DNA from: Segetibacter koreensis DSM 18137
GTDB lineage: Bacteria > Bacteroidota > Bacteroidia > Chitinophagales > Chitinophagaceae
Direction of reading: 5' to 3'
NCBI RefSeq assembly: GCF_000374045.1
Contig: NZ_KB893337.1
Span: forward strand, 330,919-394,918
Length of the DNA stretch: 64,000 nucleotides
Within the stretch, counting starts at the first letter, position 1, and every line of letters starts with the position of its first letter. The position numbers and the translations under genes were made by a program. Below the pieces are notes generated by a model. The model searched no databases. It had not been told where the DNA came from and worked only from the letters and a program-made list of their open reading frames with translations. This document shows, piece after piece, positions 27,450 through 38,400 of the stretch.

Positions 27450-27887
27450 ATGTCTATAGCCGTTTCAGCTAACAATAAATCTTTTATAAAAAATCGTTTT
27501 AAAGGTCTCGATTTAAGAAGCCTTCATGCAATAGTGTTCTCCGCCCGAAAAGGTCTAAAGACTAAAATTTTTTATGATTTTGCAGAAGCTATTAAGATGC
27601 CGGAAAAATCACTTGCAAACATTATAAATCTATCAGCCAGAACGATAAGCAATTATAAGGAGCAGCAAAAAGCTTTAGAACCTGTACATGCCGAACATCT
27701 TCTGAAACTTATAAGCCTTTATGAAAAAGGCGAAGAAATTTTTGGCAACATTGATGAGTTTAATTATTGGATGAAAAAGCCTTTCTGGAATTCACAGGAA
27801 ACTCCTATCGATTGGGTTATCACTCCCGGAGGTGTTGATCTACTAATGGAAGAATTGGATAAGCTGGCACAGGGCTATCCTGTATAA
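27450..27887 (+). CDS. Xre/MbcA/ParS-type antitoxin
   Basis: A 145-residue antitoxin expected to bind and silence the adjacent RES toxin and its own promoter. The N-terminal part holds an Xre-like helix-turn-helix region (MPEKSLANIINLSARTISNYK). The C-terminal part has the DUF2384-type pattern (ALEPVHAEHLLKLISLYEKGEEIFGN..EFNYWMKKPFWN). It ends 13 bp before the toxin gene. This is a two-gene toxin-antitoxin module carried as ICE cargo. Confidence 0.9.
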   Translation: MSIAVSANNKSFIKNRFKGLDLRSLHAIVFSARKGLKTKIFYDFAEAIKMPEKSLANIINLSARTISNYKEQQKALEPVHAEHLLKLISLYEKGEEIFGNIDEFNYWMKKPFWNSQETPIDWVITPGGVDLLMEELDKLAQGYPV

Positions 27888-27900
27888 AAAACCCTCATGG

Positions 27901-28377
27901 ATGGTAGTATTCAGGATCACCCACAAAAATTATAGTAATCAGTTATTTGCTTCGGGCCTTAAAGGAAGATGGAACGGTGCCGGAAACAAGGTAATTTACT
28001 GCGCGGAGTCAATTCCTTTGGCCTTTTTAGAAAACATGATAAGAAGACAAGGCGTTGGCTTTAATCATGACTTTAAAATAATGGTGATTGAAATACCGGA
28101 TGACCTGCCAGTAACGTCAATCTCGGTAAATGATCTAAAAGAGGGTTGGCGAGATTTTAAAGATTACTCTCTCTGTCAGCCGCTGGGAGATAAATGGTAT
28201 GCGGAATGTAAAACATCGCTGCTTAAAGTACCATCGGCAGTCCTTCCTGAATGTTACAATTATGTAATCAATACTGAACATACTGATTTTAAAAAAATAA
28301 AATTAGTAGAAACTACAGACCTAATTCCTGACAAACGGATTGAAGATATTTTAAAGAGATACAGGGATAGGCAGTAA
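27901..28377 (+). CDS. RES-domain toxin (NAD-degrading type)
   Basis: A 158-residue toxin of the RES family, members of which deplete NAD. Conserved residues are seen: Arg in LKGRWNGAGNKVIYCAE, Glu in PLAFLENMIRR, and Ser in KVPSAVLPECYNYVIN with the following Asn and His. The overlapping ATG at 27897 is out of frame. The gene directly follows its Xre antitoxin, so the pair forms a complete module. Confidence 0.92.
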   Translation: MVVFRITHKNYSNQLFASGLKGRWNGAGNKVIYCAESIPLAFLENMIRRQGVGFNHDFKIMVIEIPDDLPVTSISVNDLKEGWRDFKDYSLCQPLGDKWYAECKTSLLKVPSAVLPECYNYVINTEHTDFKKIKLVETTDLIPDKRIEDILKRYRDRQ

Positions 28378-28443
28378 AAATATGTGCTTGCCATTCTAGA
28401 CAGCAAATGAATCGTTCCTAAAAATAACACTTATAATCGCCAT

Positions 28444-29223
28444 TTATTCCAAACTCAATTCGGGCAGCTTTTCCCATTCAAAATGTTCATCCTTTCCTTT
28501 CCCATCAGCTCTCATTTTTGATGACCGGATAGTATCAACCGTATGATAAGTCAATCCTTCAGAAGGCATTTCAAAATCAAGAATAGCTTTATAATCTTCA
28601 GGGGCTAAATCTCCTTCCACCCATTTTTTTGACAACTCCAACGGAAGAAATAAAGGCATACGCCATTTATTTTCACCACCATTATGAATCATCTTCATTA
28701 CTTCATTTGCGGCTCTTGTAATTATTGTGAAACTCCAACGTTTAATAGCCTCACCCGTTTCCCTATCGGGTAGCTCTGCCACCGAATATAATCCCGGTAT
28801 AAAAAACATGGGCTGTTCTTTTAATCCTACTAAATATGGCACTTTCTTTTTCCACCCCTTCACTTCCCTATGTTCGTAAATTCCGGTCACCGGCATTAAG
28901 CATCTCCGGTTCCTTATTTTATACCAATAGCTTCCCGTGTCCTCAAGTATTCTTTCACTACGCGCATTTAACATCGTAGGCCTGTTCTTTTTAAAGAGGC
29001 TCTCATCTTTTACGTAATAGGGAATACAGCCCCACTCCATTAGTCTGCAGTGCAACTTACCATCCTCACGGTTTTGATATATTATCGGGTGCTCACCATA
29101 GGCGTGACCAATGACATGAACAGACGCATCGAAATTTATAGTTATCTGATCATCAAAAATTAAATCAGGAAAATAATCCTCTAATTGGCTTATTTCCACT
29201 TTAAACGAAATATCATAACACAT
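28444..29223 (-). CDS. HMCES/YedK-type SOS response-associated protein
   Basis: A 259-residue SRAP-family protein that crosslinks abasic sites in single-stranded DNA through Cys2 (MCYDIS) once Met1 is removed. Other active-site residues are in TMLNARSERI, the Glu in PVTGIYEHR, and the His in MIHNGGENKWRMPLFLP. The gene is the last of a umuD-umuC-hypothetical-HMCES unit, so it probably serves damage tolerance on the element or host. It begins 3 bp after the upstream gene. Confidence 0.92.
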   Translation of the reverse strand: MCYDISFKVEISQLEDYFPDLIFDDQITINFDASVHVIGHAYGEHPIIYQNREDGKLHCRLMEWGCIPYYVKDESLFKKNRPTMLNARSERILEDTGSYWYKIRNRRCLMPVTGIYEHREVKGWKKKVPYLVGLKEQPMFFIPGLYSVAELPDRETGEAIKRWSFTIITRAANEVMKMIHNGGENKWRMPLFLPLELSKKWVEGDLAPEDYKAILDFEMPSEGLTYHTVDTIRSSKMRADGKGKDEHFEWEKLPELSLE

Positions 29224-29226
29224 AGG

Positions 29227-29730
29227 TCAACTTTTTTCAATTTCGTCAAATCTAACACGTAAAGTTTGAGTTGACCGCTTCAAGATAATATAAAGTTCTC
29301 CAAAAGTTACCTGGAAAGATGGCCTAATAGTTTCGTCAGCTCCAATCCTCCAACCTGTATTCTTAATTATATATCTTCTCATATTCTCACTATACCGGTT
29401 ATTCAGGCGCATTTCCATTTCCTTTACATCTTTTACAATGCTCCAGTACACAACATAGCGAGAAGATGGTTCTAACATCTCTCTAATTTTTTTTCTGTGT
29501 TTTTCTTTCGTCAAATCTATAATAGCCGCATACTTATCATGCGCCACTGCGTTTAAATGAATTTTAGCTAAACCCGGGTCATCATAATCAGTGACAAGTA
29601 TATCCGTTTTGTATATTTCGTCGCAATGATCAAAAGCCCTTATGTAAGTTTGACTCACCAGAAAATATTTTTTTAGTTCGATCAATCTGTTTACGTAGTT
29701 ATGCTTAAACTTTTCAAAAGGCTGAAACAT
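29227..29730 (-). CDS. Hypothetical protein in the umuDC cassette
   Basis: A 167-residue mixed alpha/beta protein with no signal peptide (MFQPFEKFKHNYVNRLIELKK...). It is placed 1 bp after umuC and 3 bp before the HMCES gene, so it is surely co-expressed with them. No family was recognised. Its position suggests a partner in translesion synthesis or SOS control. Confidence 0.6.
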   Translation of the reverse strand: MFQPFEKFKHNYVNRLIELKKYFLVSQTYIRAFDHCDEIYKTDILVTDYDDPGLAKIHLNAVAHDKYAAIIDLTKEKHRKKIREMLEPSSRYVVYWSIVKDVKEMEMRLNNRYSENMRRYIIKNTGWRIGADETIRPSFQVTFGELYIILKRSTQTLRVRFDEIEKS

Positions 29731-29731
29731 G

Positions 29732-30991
29732 TTATATTCTCACTTTTAAAATATCGTTGATGTTTGTTGTATAGCAGGGAGATAAGTGTTCTGCTTTCAG
29801 CCTGTATCTCTTTTCAAACCCCTGCACTGCTAATCGGACAATTTCCTTACCTAATGCTCGGTTGACCTTATCCATCGTTTCCATTAACATTTTCCCCTTG
29901 TTTTTTTTGGTGGCAAATAAAGAGCCTTGCACCTGGTCTGCTGGTACAAGGTCCATCACGATCACCCCGCATTTTAAATAACTGTAGCCCTCTTTAAAAA
30001 TGATATCAAAGCCTTTTGAAGCGTATTTAATTATTTCAGTTGTATTATTCGAGGGAGTTTCTAATTGAATGCTGATCGAACCCGAATATTGCTTGTCTTC
30101 CGTCTTGTGCGGGTTTGTCTGAACAAAGACATTTACCTTTTTACAGCAACTACTCTGTTGCCTCAACTTTAAAGCACAGGCTGCAGCATAATTACACAAC
30201 GCTTCCTTAATCTCTGACTTTTCTGACTGCAACTTTCCAAATGATCGCGACGTGCAAATATTTTTTTTGGGTTGGGCTTCAAATTCCCATTCGATAGCCG
30301 GTATGCCTCTTAGTTCGTTTAGTAATCTTTGACCTTTTACCGTCATTTTCTTTCGTATCCATTCGTCCGGCGCATTTCTCAATTGCAGGGCAGTTTTAAA
30401 TCCGTTTCGCTTTAGAAACAATGAATATTGATGGCCGATGCCCCATACATCTTCAACCTGGGTAGATTCAAGCATTTCTTCTGTCAGCCTTTCGTTTGCT
30501 GCCCAGTGAACGCCAAGTTCTTTTCTTTTTTTCTTAGCAAACCTGTTAGCCATTTTTGCCAACGTTTTTGTAGGTGCGATACCCACGCTTACCGGTATAC
30601 CAATATTCTGCTTAATGCTGTTTCTAATCTTCATACCCAGCGTCAGGAGATCGGAGTGTAGCAGGTCGTGAATATCAAGAAAAGCCTCATCAATTGAATA
30701 AATTTCTAACCTTGGCACAAACCCCTCCAGCGTTTTCATAACCCTGTCACTTAAATCTCCATACAATGTATAATTTGAACTAAAAACAGCCACCTCATTT
30801 TTTTCAATGACTTCTTTAATCATGAAAGCAGGAGTACCCATATCAATTCCCAAAGCCTTCGCTTCTTCACTGCGGGCAATGGCACAGCCATCATTATTTG
30901 ACAATACAATCACAGGTCTGCCTTCCAGCTTTGGATTAAAAAGCCTTTCACATGACACATAAAAGTTATTACAATCTACTAAGGCATACAT
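29732..30991 (-). CDS. umuC: Y-family DNA polymerase V catalytic subunit
   Basis: A 419-residue error-prone polymerase. The N-terminal palm residues are seen in [18 protein letters not shown] and [14 protein letters not shown] (Asp/Glu pair). It also has the [15 protein letters not shown] finger region, an HhH region ([18 protein letters not shown]) and the C-terminal UmuC extension ([20 protein letters not shown]). The start overlaps the end of umuD by 13 bp. It is a cargo gene common on Bacteroidota mobile elements. Confidence 0.95.
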   Translation of the reverse strand: MYALVDCNNFYVSCERLFNPKLEGRPVIVLSNNDGCAIARSEEAKALGIDMGTPAFMIKEVIEKNEVAVFSSNYTLYGDLSDRVMKTLEGFVPRLEIYSIDEAFLDIHDLLHSDLLTLGMKIRNSIKQNIGIPVSVGIAPTKTLAKMANRFAKKKRKELGVHWAANERLTEEMLESTQVEDVWGIGHQYSLFLKRNGFKTALQLRNAPDEWIRKKMTVKGQRLLNELRGIPAIEWEFEAQPKKNICTSRSFGKLQSEKSEIKEALCNYAAACALKLRQQSSCCKKVNVFVQTNPHKTEDKQYSGSISIQLETPSNNTTEIIKYASKGFDIIFKEGYSYLKCGVIVMDLVPADQVQGSLFATKKNKGKMLMETMDKVNRALGKEIVRLAVQGFEKRYRLKAEHLSPCYTTNINDILKVRI

Positions 30992-31413
30992 TGTTTTAAA
31001 TCATTTGCAGTGATTAAAATGGTTGTAACAACACCCCATATTTGCATATTCATTTCATCTGTAATCTCTATATCGTTCATGGCTTTGTTTGCCGGACACA
31101 GCCAGCATTTGTCTCCTATTTTCTTAAAATATTTAACCGTAAACTCACCTGCAAGAACGGCAAAAACGATATCTCCGTTTTTAGCAGTAAGCGACCTATC
31201 TATAATGAGTTTGCATTTCGGAGGAATAAATGCCTCAATCATTGAAGTTCCGGCACAATCGATAAGAAAAGTCGAAAGAGGATGTTTAATAAAAACTTTA
31301 TTTAAGTCTATTCTTTCTTCGAGATAGTCCATTGCAGGCGACGGAAATCCGGCAGGAACGCGGAAATTATAATAAGGTATGCCCTTTTCCGTTTTGCTTG
31401 CCTCGTCTATCAT
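30979..31413 (-). CDS. umuD: UmuD-like autoproteolytic subunit (S24 family)
   Basis: A 144-residue protein that self-cleaves to activate polymerase V. The Ala-Gly cleavage site is in RVPAGFPSP, the Ser nucleophile in [10 protein letters not shown] (Thr replaces the more common Asp of GDSM), and the catalytic Lys in [10 protein letters not shown]. It is the first gene of the minus-strand SOS unit. A perfect 9-bp inverted repeat overlaps its start codon and is the likely operator. Confidence 0.92.
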   Translation of the reverse strand: MIDEASKTEKGIPYYNFRVPAGFPSPAMDYLEERIDLNKVFIKHPLSTFLIDCAGTSMIEAFIPPKCKLIIDRSLTAKNGDIVFAVLAGEFTVKYFKKIGDKCWLCPANKAMNDIEITDEMNMQIWGVVTTILITANDLKQCMP

Positions 31414-31435
31414 TTTGCTAATATTTTTAGCAAAA
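31413..31435. promoter_or_regulatory. Palindromic operator at the umuD start
   Basis: TTTTGCTAA-TATTT-TTAGCAAAA is a perfect 9-bp inverted repeat (31413-31421 with 31427-31435) touching the umuD start codon. It is suited to a LexA/S24-type repressor. The binding protein is inferred. Confidence 0.6.
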
Positions 31436-31705
31436 CTATCTTAAAAACTAATAGCTAGAACAAATGTTGAAAGATTTTATTTTTTTATCCCACATTCTGC
31501 ACGCCTTTAGACTTCTTATTTTAATCCATTCCGATAATCGAATTGTTGCATTAGAAAGGAATGAGGAGATTGGCTTAATATTTCAATAAGGAAGGTATTC
31601 ATAAGAAAAGTGTCATACATTATGACTATTTCGCCGAAAAATCACATAAATATGTGATTGGACAAATTGGGAAAAAGTCTACATTAGCAATTCTAAGTTT
31701 GACCA

Positions 31706-34700
31706 TTGATTGCTAATCGAAACCCCGAACAACTTGTCCGCGACCAGATAGACAAGATGCTGCACGCATCGGGTTGGTTAGTACAATCAAAAAAGCAAAT
31801 AAACCCGGCTGCAAATATTGGTGTTGCCGTTCGCGAATACCAAACGAACGTTGGTCCTGCTGATTATATTCTTTTTGTAAACAAAAATCCAGTTGGAGTA
31901 ATAGAGGCTAAACGTGAAGAAGAAGGTGTACGACTTACAGTGCATAAAGACCAGACAGAAGGTTATGCAAAGGCGAAACTTCGGCTGATAGATAATGATC
32001 CTTTGGTTTTTGCTTATGAAAGTACCGGTGAAGTAACACGGTTAACTAATAAAAGCACTTCTCTTTCTCAAGACTTTTCTTCAAATGAAGGTTTTCCCGT
32101 ACTTTCCGGCAATAATAATATGACCACTAATTTTTTTACAAACCATAACGGAAACTCCCTCTTAAAGAAGTTCAATGGCGCCTTTGAGCACATCGCCACT
32201 ATATATGCTTTCCATGCTGTAGTTGGATATTTCAGGGCTTCAGGATATTACGCAATAAGGGAACATCTTATGAATGTACCCGAGGTAAAAATTCTTGTAG
32301 GCATCAATGTAGATTCTATAAGTGCTGAAGCGAAACGAAGAGGTCTGATGTTCTTCGGTGATCCAGAGAAAACCAGAGATGAGTTTATCCGATGGATGCG
32401 TCAAGACATTAAGGAGGCCGCTTATACCAAAGAAGTTGAAGATGGTATCCTTAAGTTCATGGAGGATATTATGGACAGGAAAATCCAGTTAAGGGTACAT
32501 AAAACGAAGAAACTTCACGCGAAGATTTACATCTTCCTGCCTCAGAACTATAATGAATACTCAGGTGGTGAAGTAATAACGGGTTCGTCTAACCTTACTG
32601 CTGCAGGATTGGGAATAGAAGACGAAGGAAATTATGAGTTTAATGTATCGCTAAGGGACTATAATGATGTTGCTTTTGCCGAACAAGAGTTTAAAAAGTT
32701 GTGGGAAGACGGAGAGGAGATTTTGCCTATAGACGTTGACAGGATAAAACATAAGTCGCACATAGGCCAACTGTTTACACCGTTCGAGATTTATATCAAA
32801 TTCCTGATTGAATACTTTGGTAAGAACATAGATTATGACCCCGATGCGGTCGGTGACCTGCCAAAGAATTTTAAAAAGCTGAGTTACCAGGTAGATGCAG
32901 TCAACCAGGGATACCAGATGATCTTAGATCATAACGGTTTTATACTCGCCGATGTGGTGGGTTTAGGAAAGACTGTTATTGCCAGCATGATTGCAAAGCG
33001 GTTCCTGATTGCTAATGGTAGTTTAAGTACCAAAATACTGGTTGTATATCCGCCACCATTAGAAAGAAACTGGAAGTCCACCTTCAGGCAGTTTGGTTTG
33101 GACAAGCATACCCGCTTTATTAGCAACGGAAGTCTTCATAAGATTTTGAAAGACGATGAAGATTATTGGCCCAAAGAAGATTATGACCTAATTTTGGTAG
33201 ACGAAGCACACAAGTTTCGTAACCACAAATCATTGATGTTTGATAATCTTCAAACGATTTGTAAAGCACCCAGAAGCATTATCGGCAATGTATATGGACA
33301 TCGTAAGAAGGTGATACTTATTTCAGCAACTCCGCTTAACAACAGGCCGGACGATATTTACTACCAGTTGCAATTGTTTCAGGATGCGAGAAAATCAACT
33401 TTATCTACTACCAACCTGCAAAGCTTTTTTGCTCCATTAATTAGGAGGTATAAGGAGGTGTTGGCTGCAGCTAAAGTGACCGGTAGGCCTGATTTAAATG
33501 CTTTACGCGGCATTTATGGAGACATAAGAGATAAGGTGCTTGAGCCGATAACCGTAAGAAGAACAAGAACCGATGTAAAAAATTACCCAGCGTATTTGCG
33601 GGACCTGGAATCACAGGGTATCAAGTTTCCGGATATTGCCCCTCCAAAGGCAGTTGAATATGAATTAGGCCCCGAACTAGAACAATTGTTTTACGATACG
33701 ATTGCTCACTTGGTAGATGAGATAGGCTATTTCAGGTACCAAGCAATAGCGTATTTACTTCCTGAGGTACAAGACAAGTATTACTCGCAAGCTGAAAGAA
33801 TTTCCAAGACACTAGCACAGATTATGATGACCCAAATGGTGAAACGTTTGGAGAGTTCTTTCTATGCTTTTAAAAATTCGCTTAATCGCTTTCGTATATC
33901 CACTCAGCGGATGATCACCATGTTCGAAAAAGGAAAGATTTATGTGGCACCGAGCACCAATATCAATTCCTTGATGGACCAGGACTGGAGTGATGAACAA
34001 ATTGAAGAAAAGATATTGGAGCTGTCTGCAGAAGACCCCAAGAACCAGATTTTTTCACCTGCTGACTTCCAGGAAGAATTCCTCGACTTGCTACACGCAG
34101 ACCTGCAGCATATAGAACATATATGCGACCAGTGGGAGGTTGTAACAGCAGATCCTAAACTGGATATGTTCAAGCAGCTGTTAAAAAATGAATTGTTCCG
34201 TCACGATATCAATAAAACAGGCAAGCTGGTCATCTTTACCGAATCGAAAGAAACTGCTATCTACCTTACTGAACAACTCAAATACCCGAAAACCTTGACG
34301 GTATCAGCTGAAAACAGGAAAGCGGTTTTTGATATCATTCAGAAGAATTTTGATGCGAATTATAGCGGCGAGTTTCATCACGACTATGACGTCATCATTT
34401 CAACCGAGGTATTGGCAGAAGGTGTAAACCTGCATCGCTCAAACATTATCGTCAACTACGATACCCCATGGAATGCTACCAAGCTGATGCAGCGTATAGG
34501 CAGGGTAAACAGGATAGGAAGTATTGCTGAAGTGATTTATAATTATGCCTTCTATCCTTCACGGCAAAGCGACCAGTTAATTAATCTGTACAACAATGCA
34601 TTCATCAAACTCCAGGGTTTCCATACAGCCTTTGGTGAGGATAGCCGGATATACACCGTAGAAGAGGTATTGGAACAGGTAAAGCTCCACACCCAGGGCA

Positions 34701-35419
34701 TTGGTGAAGACGAAGACAAGCGCCTTATTTACCTCCGCTTCATCCGTGAGTTTAAGGAAAAGAATGAGAAGGAGTTTAAACGCATTAGGCAGTTACCATT
34801 GAAAGCACGAACAGGACGCAAACCTGGTAAACAACACAAGGAGATAACTGGTGGAAGCCTCATATTTATGAAGTCGCCTTATAAACTGGAGTTTTATAAA
34901 CTGCATAAAAAAGTAACCATTGAACCCTTGACATTTATCCAGGCGGCTGAGATGTTTGAAGCCAAAGTGAATGAAGTGTCTGAAGCACTGCCCGATTATC
35001 ATCACAAGCATGTAGAAAAAGCGACTGCGCATTTTGAACAGGAATTATTTTCCAGTTCGATAGAAACTGTATCGGGCGAAACGGCAGATGCAAAAACCAA
35101 CCAAGCTAAAAAGTTTATACGCGAACTGCGTGCCGATAGCAGGGATGAGAAGTTTAGAAATGCGGCTGAAACCATTCTGCTGATGCTGGATAAGGGCACC
35201 ATTACCAATTTGTCAAGCGAACTCAACAAGCTACGGCTAAAGTACAACAAAGGCGATATAAAAGCACATGCCGTAGAAAACCTCATCATGCAGTATGCAG
35301 CCAAGTACGCCAGCATCAACAGCGAAATGGATGATGCAGATGCATTGGATGCACCACTCTTGCCATTAGAAATAACCCAGAAGCCGGATATTATTTTATC
35401 TGAAACATTTACCAGCTAA
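31706..35419 (+). CDS. PLD-nuclease/SNF2-family helicase with a fused HsdR-like N terminus
   Basis: A 1,237-residue defence-type ATPase. Residues 1-115 look like the N-terminal nuclease region of type I HsdR (NPEQLVRDQIDKMLHASGW, VGPADYILF, PVGVIEAKREEEG, VFAYESTGEVTRLTN). From about 139 the protein restarts as a normal PLD-helicase: MTTNFFTNHNGNSLLKKF, a PLD-like HxK in LHAKIYIF (269) and GSSNLTAAG. The helicase motifs are ADVVGLGKT (415), LVDEAHKF (497), SATPLN (541) and QRIGRVNRIG. The open frame starts at TTG 31706; an ATG at 32120 is probably the ancestral start of the helicase. It is the first gene of a five-gene operon. Confidence 0.88.
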   Translation: MIANRNPEQLVRDQIDKMLHASGWLVQSKKQINPAANIGVAVREYQTNVGPADYILFVNKNPVGVIEAKREEEGVRLTVHKDQTEGYAKAKLRLIDNDPLVFAYESTGEVTRLTNKSTSLSQDFSSNEGFPVLSGNNNMTTNFFTNHNGNSLLKKFNGAFEHIATIYAFHAVVGYFRASGYYAIREHLMNVPEVKILVGINVDSISAEAKRRGLMFFGDPEKTRDEFIRWMRQDIKEAAYTKEVEDGILKFMEDIMDRKIQLRVHKTKKLHAKIYIFLPQNYNEYSGGEVITGSSNLTAAGLGIEDEGNYEFNVSLRDYNDVAFAEQEFKKLWEDGEEILPIDVDRIKHKSHIGQLFTPFEIYIKFLIEYFGKNIDYDPDAVGDLPKNFKKLSYQVDAVNQGYQMILDHNGFILADVVGLGKTVIASMIAKRFLIANGSLSTKILVVYPPPLERNWKSTFRQFGLDKHTRFISNGSLHKILKDDEDYWPKEDYDLILVDEAHKFRNHKSLMFDNLQTICKAPRSIIGNVYGHRKKVILISATPLNNRPDDIYYQLQLFQDARKSTLSTTNLQSFFAPLIRRYKEVLAAAKVTGRPDLNALRGIYGDIRDKVLEPITVRRTRTDVKNYPAYLRDLESQGIKFPDIAPPKAVEYELGPELEQLFYDTIAHLVDEIGYFRYQAIAYLLPEVQDKYYSQAERISKTLAQIMMTQMVKRLESSFYAFKNSLNRFRISTQRMITMFEKGKIYVAPSTNINSLMDQDWSDEQIEEKILELSAEDPKNQIFSPADFQEEFLDLLHADLQHIEHICDQWEVVTADPKLDMFKQLLKNELFRHDINKTGKLVIFTESKETAIYLTEQLKYPKTLTVSAENRKAVFDIIQKNFDANYSGEFHHDYDVIISTEVLAEGVNLHRSNIIVNYDTPWNATKLMQRIGRVNRIGSIAEVIYNYAFYPSRQSDQLINLYNNAFIKLQGFHTAFGEDSRIYTVEEVLEQVKLHTQGIGEDEDKRLIYLRFIREFKEKNEKEFKRIRQLPLKARTGRKPGKQHKEITGGSLIFMKSPYKLEFYKLHKKVTIEPLTFIQAAEMFEAKVNEVSEALPDYHHKHVEKATAHFEQELFSSSIETVSGETADAKTNQAKKFIRELRADSRDEKFRNAAETILLMLDKGTITNLSSELNKLRLKYNKGDIKAHAVENLIMQYAAKYASINSEMDDADALDAPLLPLEITQKPDIILSETFTS

Positions 35420-35437
35420 ACCAATAGAACGATCGTC

Positions 35438-38400
35438 ATGGACCAGCAGACCCTTAAACGGATATTTGAAAAAGCATACGACTCTAGCGAATGGATAGAA
35501 GTAGCAAAAGAAGTTTTTAAAGCAGATAATATTCTTACCAAACCAGCTAAAATTAACCTGCCTGCAAACGACTGGGAAGCCACAGGTGTAGAACTGGGAA
35601 GCTTTGAAACCACGGATAACAGGCAGATTGGCTTGTATGAATTAACCATAGGACCTAAGGCACAATTGCACCGCAACAAAAAAGGGATGCGCGAACTATT
35701 GGCCAAAGTGTACAAAGAAGATGTGGATGCTGCGCTGATTGTATTTGTACAAGGCAACAAATGGCGGTTTAGTTATGTAAGCGAAATATATACCCGCGAC
35801 GATAAAGGCAGACGGCAAAAGAAATCAACCGACCCTAAGCGCTACACCTACCTTCTGGGTGAAGGTGAAAGAAGCAAAACCGCTGCGGACCGATTTGCCA
35901 AAGTAAGAACTACCGCCAGTCTCTTTAAAACAGGTGTGTCGCTCGAAACATTGGAAGAGGCGTTTAACGTAGAGAAGATGTCGAAAGACTTCTTCAATGC
36001 TTATCGTAAGCACTACGGTGCGTTTACGGCTTACCTCACCGGCGAAGATGAAAACAGCAAGGAAGTGTGCAAATCTGCTGCGGCCTTTACCTCTGTTTTT
36101 AAAAAAGACAAAAAATGTGCACGTGACTTTGTAAAAAAACTGCTGGGCCGTATTGTATTTATGTACTTCCTTGAAAAGAAAGGATGGCTTGGTGTAAAAG
36201 AGGGAGAAAAGTGGGGGGATGGTAACGAGAATTTTCTAAGGGATCTGTTTAGAGATACCAAACACAAGCAAAACTTTCATCCCAATGTATTGGTGCCGCT
36301 GTTCTATGAAACATTGAACACTGACCGAAAAGATGAATTGTTTAAAATAGATAAAAGCGAGTTTACCCACGGAGACTACCACAAACTGAAAATTCCTTTT
36401 CTGAATGGTGGCTTGTTTGAAAACGATATGCTCGAAGCAGACGGGCTGGTGTTGCCAGAAAAACTGTTTGCCGACCTGTTTACTTTTTTTGACCAGTACA
36501 ACTTTACCGTGTACGAAGACAGTCCCGATGAACATACCGTAGCGGTTGACCCGGAAATGCTGGGACATATATTTGAAAACCTGCTGGAAGACAATAAGGA
36601 CAAAGGCGCATTTTATACCCCGAAAGAAATTGTGCACTATATGTGCCAGGAAAGCCTGATAGAATATCTCTTTACTAAATTGAACGATCAGGGTGAAACG
36701 GTTAAAAGAGAATCAATAGAGAAATTGATTAAGCGTCAGGAAGCTGCAGAATTAATAGAATATGATGAAGCCATTTTAAAAGCTTTACGTGAAGTAAAAG
36801 TTTGCGACCCGGCTATTGGTTCAGGTGCGTTTCCCATGGGCTTACTAATGGAGATATACCACGCTGTTGAGGTCTTATATTTTGTAAGCCCTGATGTGAC
36901 GGAGAAAGTTTGGAAGATGAAAGACTGGAACCCGGCGAAAGTAAAGTCAGACATTATTCAAAACTCTATTTATGGGGTTGATATAGAAAAAGGTGCTGTT
37001 GATATTGCCCGATTACGTTTTTGGTTGAGCTTGGTAGTAGATGAGACAAAGCCACAGCCATTACCTAACCTTGATTATAAAATTGTAGTGGGAGATAGCT
37101 TGTTGAGCAAGTTTGAGAATCATGTAATTGACATTGAGTGGAACTATACTACTAGTCATGGTACGGCAGATACCAAAAAGCTTATTACTGAGCAAGTAGG
37201 CTTATTGCAGAGGCTTTCGGCATGGCAAGGTGCCTATTATAACCACAAAATAAACAAGGAAAAATATCAAAGAGACATTAAAAATCTAAAGATCGATATA
37301 CTTATCAATCAGCTTACTTTAAGCAGGAAAAGCTATAGAGACAAAAACAAAACCATTGTTCCTTTAGATGGGTTTCCTCTTACAGCTAAGCAGATTAAGA
37401 CTAATCTTGAGAATGATTTAGTTATTGCAGAATTCGATCAGAATATTCAAAAGCTGCAAACCATAAAGAAAGATGCTGCTGCAAAGCTTGAATTCTTTGA
37501 TTGGAGGCTTGACTTTCCTGCAGTAATGAATAGTAGTGATAAGAGTAAAGAAGGTTTTGACATTATAATTGCAAATCCTCCATATGTGGACATAAAAGGG
37601 CTACCTCCAGCACACGTCAAATCTTACTTTCTAACCTTTGCAACTTGCGAAAACAGAATAAATCTATACTCCATCTTTATTGAAAAATCTCTTCGCTTAT
37701 TACGAAACGACGCTTCACTTTGTTTTATAGTCCCCAATTCCTTGTTATTAAATAGTTCTTACAAAAAGATTAGAAATAGGCTCGTAAATCATCTAACTCA
37801 ATTAATTAAGTTACCTGACGCAATCTTCGAAAATGCAATAGTTGAAACCATAATTTTCCAAATTAAGACCTCAAACTTACTGGAGGAGATCAAAGGAAAG
37901 GTTTATCCTAATGATTTTAAAACTGACCTAAGAAATATTGTTTTTAATTCTTTTGAAAGATCGCAATGGCGAGAAGATCCCGAGAATAAATTTAATATTT
38001 TTTCGGATGGTATAGTATCAGCTTTATTGTTACATATGGAAAAGGACAGTGTTGCTTTAGAAACGTTGGCCGACTTTTCATTAGGAATTACACCGTACGA
38101 TAAATACAAGGGACATACTGAAGAACAAATTCGAAATCGCGTTTTCCATTCAGATAAAAAAACTTCAAAATTTCACGTGCCAATGATTTCCGGTAAAAAC
38201 ATTCTTCCTTATGTTGTTACCGATCAAATTGAAGAATATTTGGAATACGGAAGCTGGTTAGGAGCTGCAAGAGAAAAACGGTTTTTTATACAACCGAGAA
38301 TTATAGTTAGACAAATAATTTCTGGTAACCCTCCTCGAATTTATGCAGGGTATACCAGTATGGAACTTTATTTCACTCAAATCGGCTTTGCCATAACCAC

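Noticed and set aside
35002..35760. Long antisense open frames over the helicase and methyltransferase genes
   Set aside because: They are low-complexity Ser/Leu-rich mirror frames of strongly coding genes, with no recognisable domain.
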